From Planctomycetaceae bacterium (GTDB lineage Bacteria; Planctomycetota; Planctomycetia; Planctomycetales; Planctomycetaceae), in assembly GCA_020426425.1 (NCBI GenBank), contig JAGQQB010000045.1, forward strand, positions 1 through 13,760: a DNA stretch of 13,760 nucleotides. Direction: 5' to 3'. The notes below the pieces were generated by a model. The model ran no database searches, had not been told where the DNA came from, and was given only the letters and a program-made list of their open reading frames with translations. Shown one piece after another: positions 13,334-13,760 of the stretch (its first letter is position 1; every line of letters starts with the position of its first letter). A program made the translations under genes and the position numbers.

Positions 13334-13760
13334 GTGTTTAAGACGGTTGCGCTCGTGGGAGCTACCGGTGCGGTTGGTCGCATCATGCGTGAATTGCTGG
13401 AACAGCGGAACTTCCAGGCAGAGACGTTCCGCTTTCTCGCCTCGGCCCGCAGTGCTGGCAGCACGCTGACGTTTCAGGGTCGTGAGTATGTGGTCGAGGA
13501 GTTGACGAAGACGGCGTTCGAGGGGGTTGATCTCGTCATCAGCACCACGCCCGACGACACCGCCGCCGAGTTCCTGCCATCAGCAGTTGAAGCTGGCGCG
13601 ACTGTGATCGATGAATCGGGCTACTGGCGGATGAAGGACGGGGTCGCGCTGGTGATTCCCGAGGTGAATCCACAGGATGCGCTCAACGCCAAGGGAATCA
13701 TCGCCAGTCCCAACTGCTCGACCACGCAATTGGTCATGGCACTCAAGCCGCTGCACGATG
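13334..13760 (+). CDS. asd: Aspartate-semialdehyde dehydrogenase, 3'-truncated by window edge
   Basis: Asd reduces aspartyl-4-phosphate to aspartate 4-semialdehyde with NADPH, the branch point to lysine/diaminopimelate, threonine and methionine. The first 142 residues are present, out of roughly 330-370 in the family. The NADP-binding glycine loop is VALVGATGAVGRIMRELLEQ (5-24). Downstream come ASARSAG (36-42, the usual position of the phosphate-contacting S-x-R-S-A-G), VISTTPDDTAAEF (68-80), VIDESGYWRM (91-100), VIPEVNP (107-113) and the catalytic Cys128 in IIASPNCSTTQLV (122-134). The start is GTG at 13334, with GGAG 8 bases upstream. A perfect hairpin and repeated ACTGG sites lie in the 164-base gap before it. 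The C-terminal dimerisation and catalytic His region lies beyond the window. Confidence 0.96.
   Translation, partial: MFKTVALVGATGAVGRIMRELLEQRNFQAETFRFLASARSAGSTLTFQGREYVVEELTKTAFEGVDLVISTTPDDTAAEFLPSAVEAGATVIDESGYWRMKDGVALVIPEVNPQDALNAKGIIASPNCSTTQLVMALKPLHD

Noticed and set aside
12934..13464. Minus-strand frame across the end of the YfhO-like gene and the start of asd
   Set aside because: It is antisense to two well-supported coding regions and has no motif.
1..13760. CRISPR array, IS element, prophage or tRNA/rRNA gene
   Set aside because: I saw no regular spaced repeats, no transposase, integrase or phage proteins, and no cloverleaf or rRNA-like stretch while reading the gaps; a tRNAscan or Rfam run was not possible.

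Overview
This is a GC-rich bacterial window (roughly 60% GC by eye). It carries chromosomal housekeeping genes mixed with small orphan genes that look lineage-specific, and I see no IS element, phage gene, CRISPR array, tRNA or rRNA. The best guess for the host is a Planctomycetota bacterium (Planctomycetales). The reasons are a Dxs with altered motifs of the planctomycete sort, a diderm lipid A gene (lpxB), a long Ala/Pro-rich SLBB membrane protein paired with a divergent actin-fold protein, GTG starts, and several genes without a clear Shine-Dalgarno site. The assignment rests on protein character and not on a marker gene.

Layout. Positions 2-1864 (+) hold dxs, cut at its 5' end by the window edge. 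A block of six minus-strand genes follows, running from about 7960 down to 1960. In order of transcription they are a DUF2237 protein (7592-7960), a small secreted orphan (6941-7531), a membrane-anchored SLBB/beta-grasp protein (4578-6701), an actin-fold ATPase-like protein (3541-4581), a circularly permuted YpsA/SLOG-family protein (2693-3232) and a HEAT-like DNA alkylation repair protein (1960-2742). Divergent from this block is lpxB (8300-9466, +). It converges on the peroxiredoxin bcp (9517-9984, -), which is divergent from a VOC-family protein (10287-10706, +). A YfhO-like multi-pass membrane protein (11055-13169, +) and the start of asd (13334 to the window end, +) complete the window.

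How the genes work together. Dxs (isoprenoid precursors), LpxB (lipid A) and Asd (lysine, threonine, methionine and diaminopimelate) are independent core enzymes. Two couplings look functional. The SLBB protein and the actin-fold protein share an ATGA stop/start overlap, and the SLBB protein has a cytoplasmic tail after its single membrane segment, so the two could form an envelope-to-cytoplasm complex. The YpsA/SLOG protein and the AlkC/AlkD-like protein overlap by 50 bases, which links a putative nucleotide-ligand sensor to DNA alkylation repair. These two pairs are the parts of the window most likely to hide something undescribed. No classical defence, secretion or biosynthetic cluster is visible.
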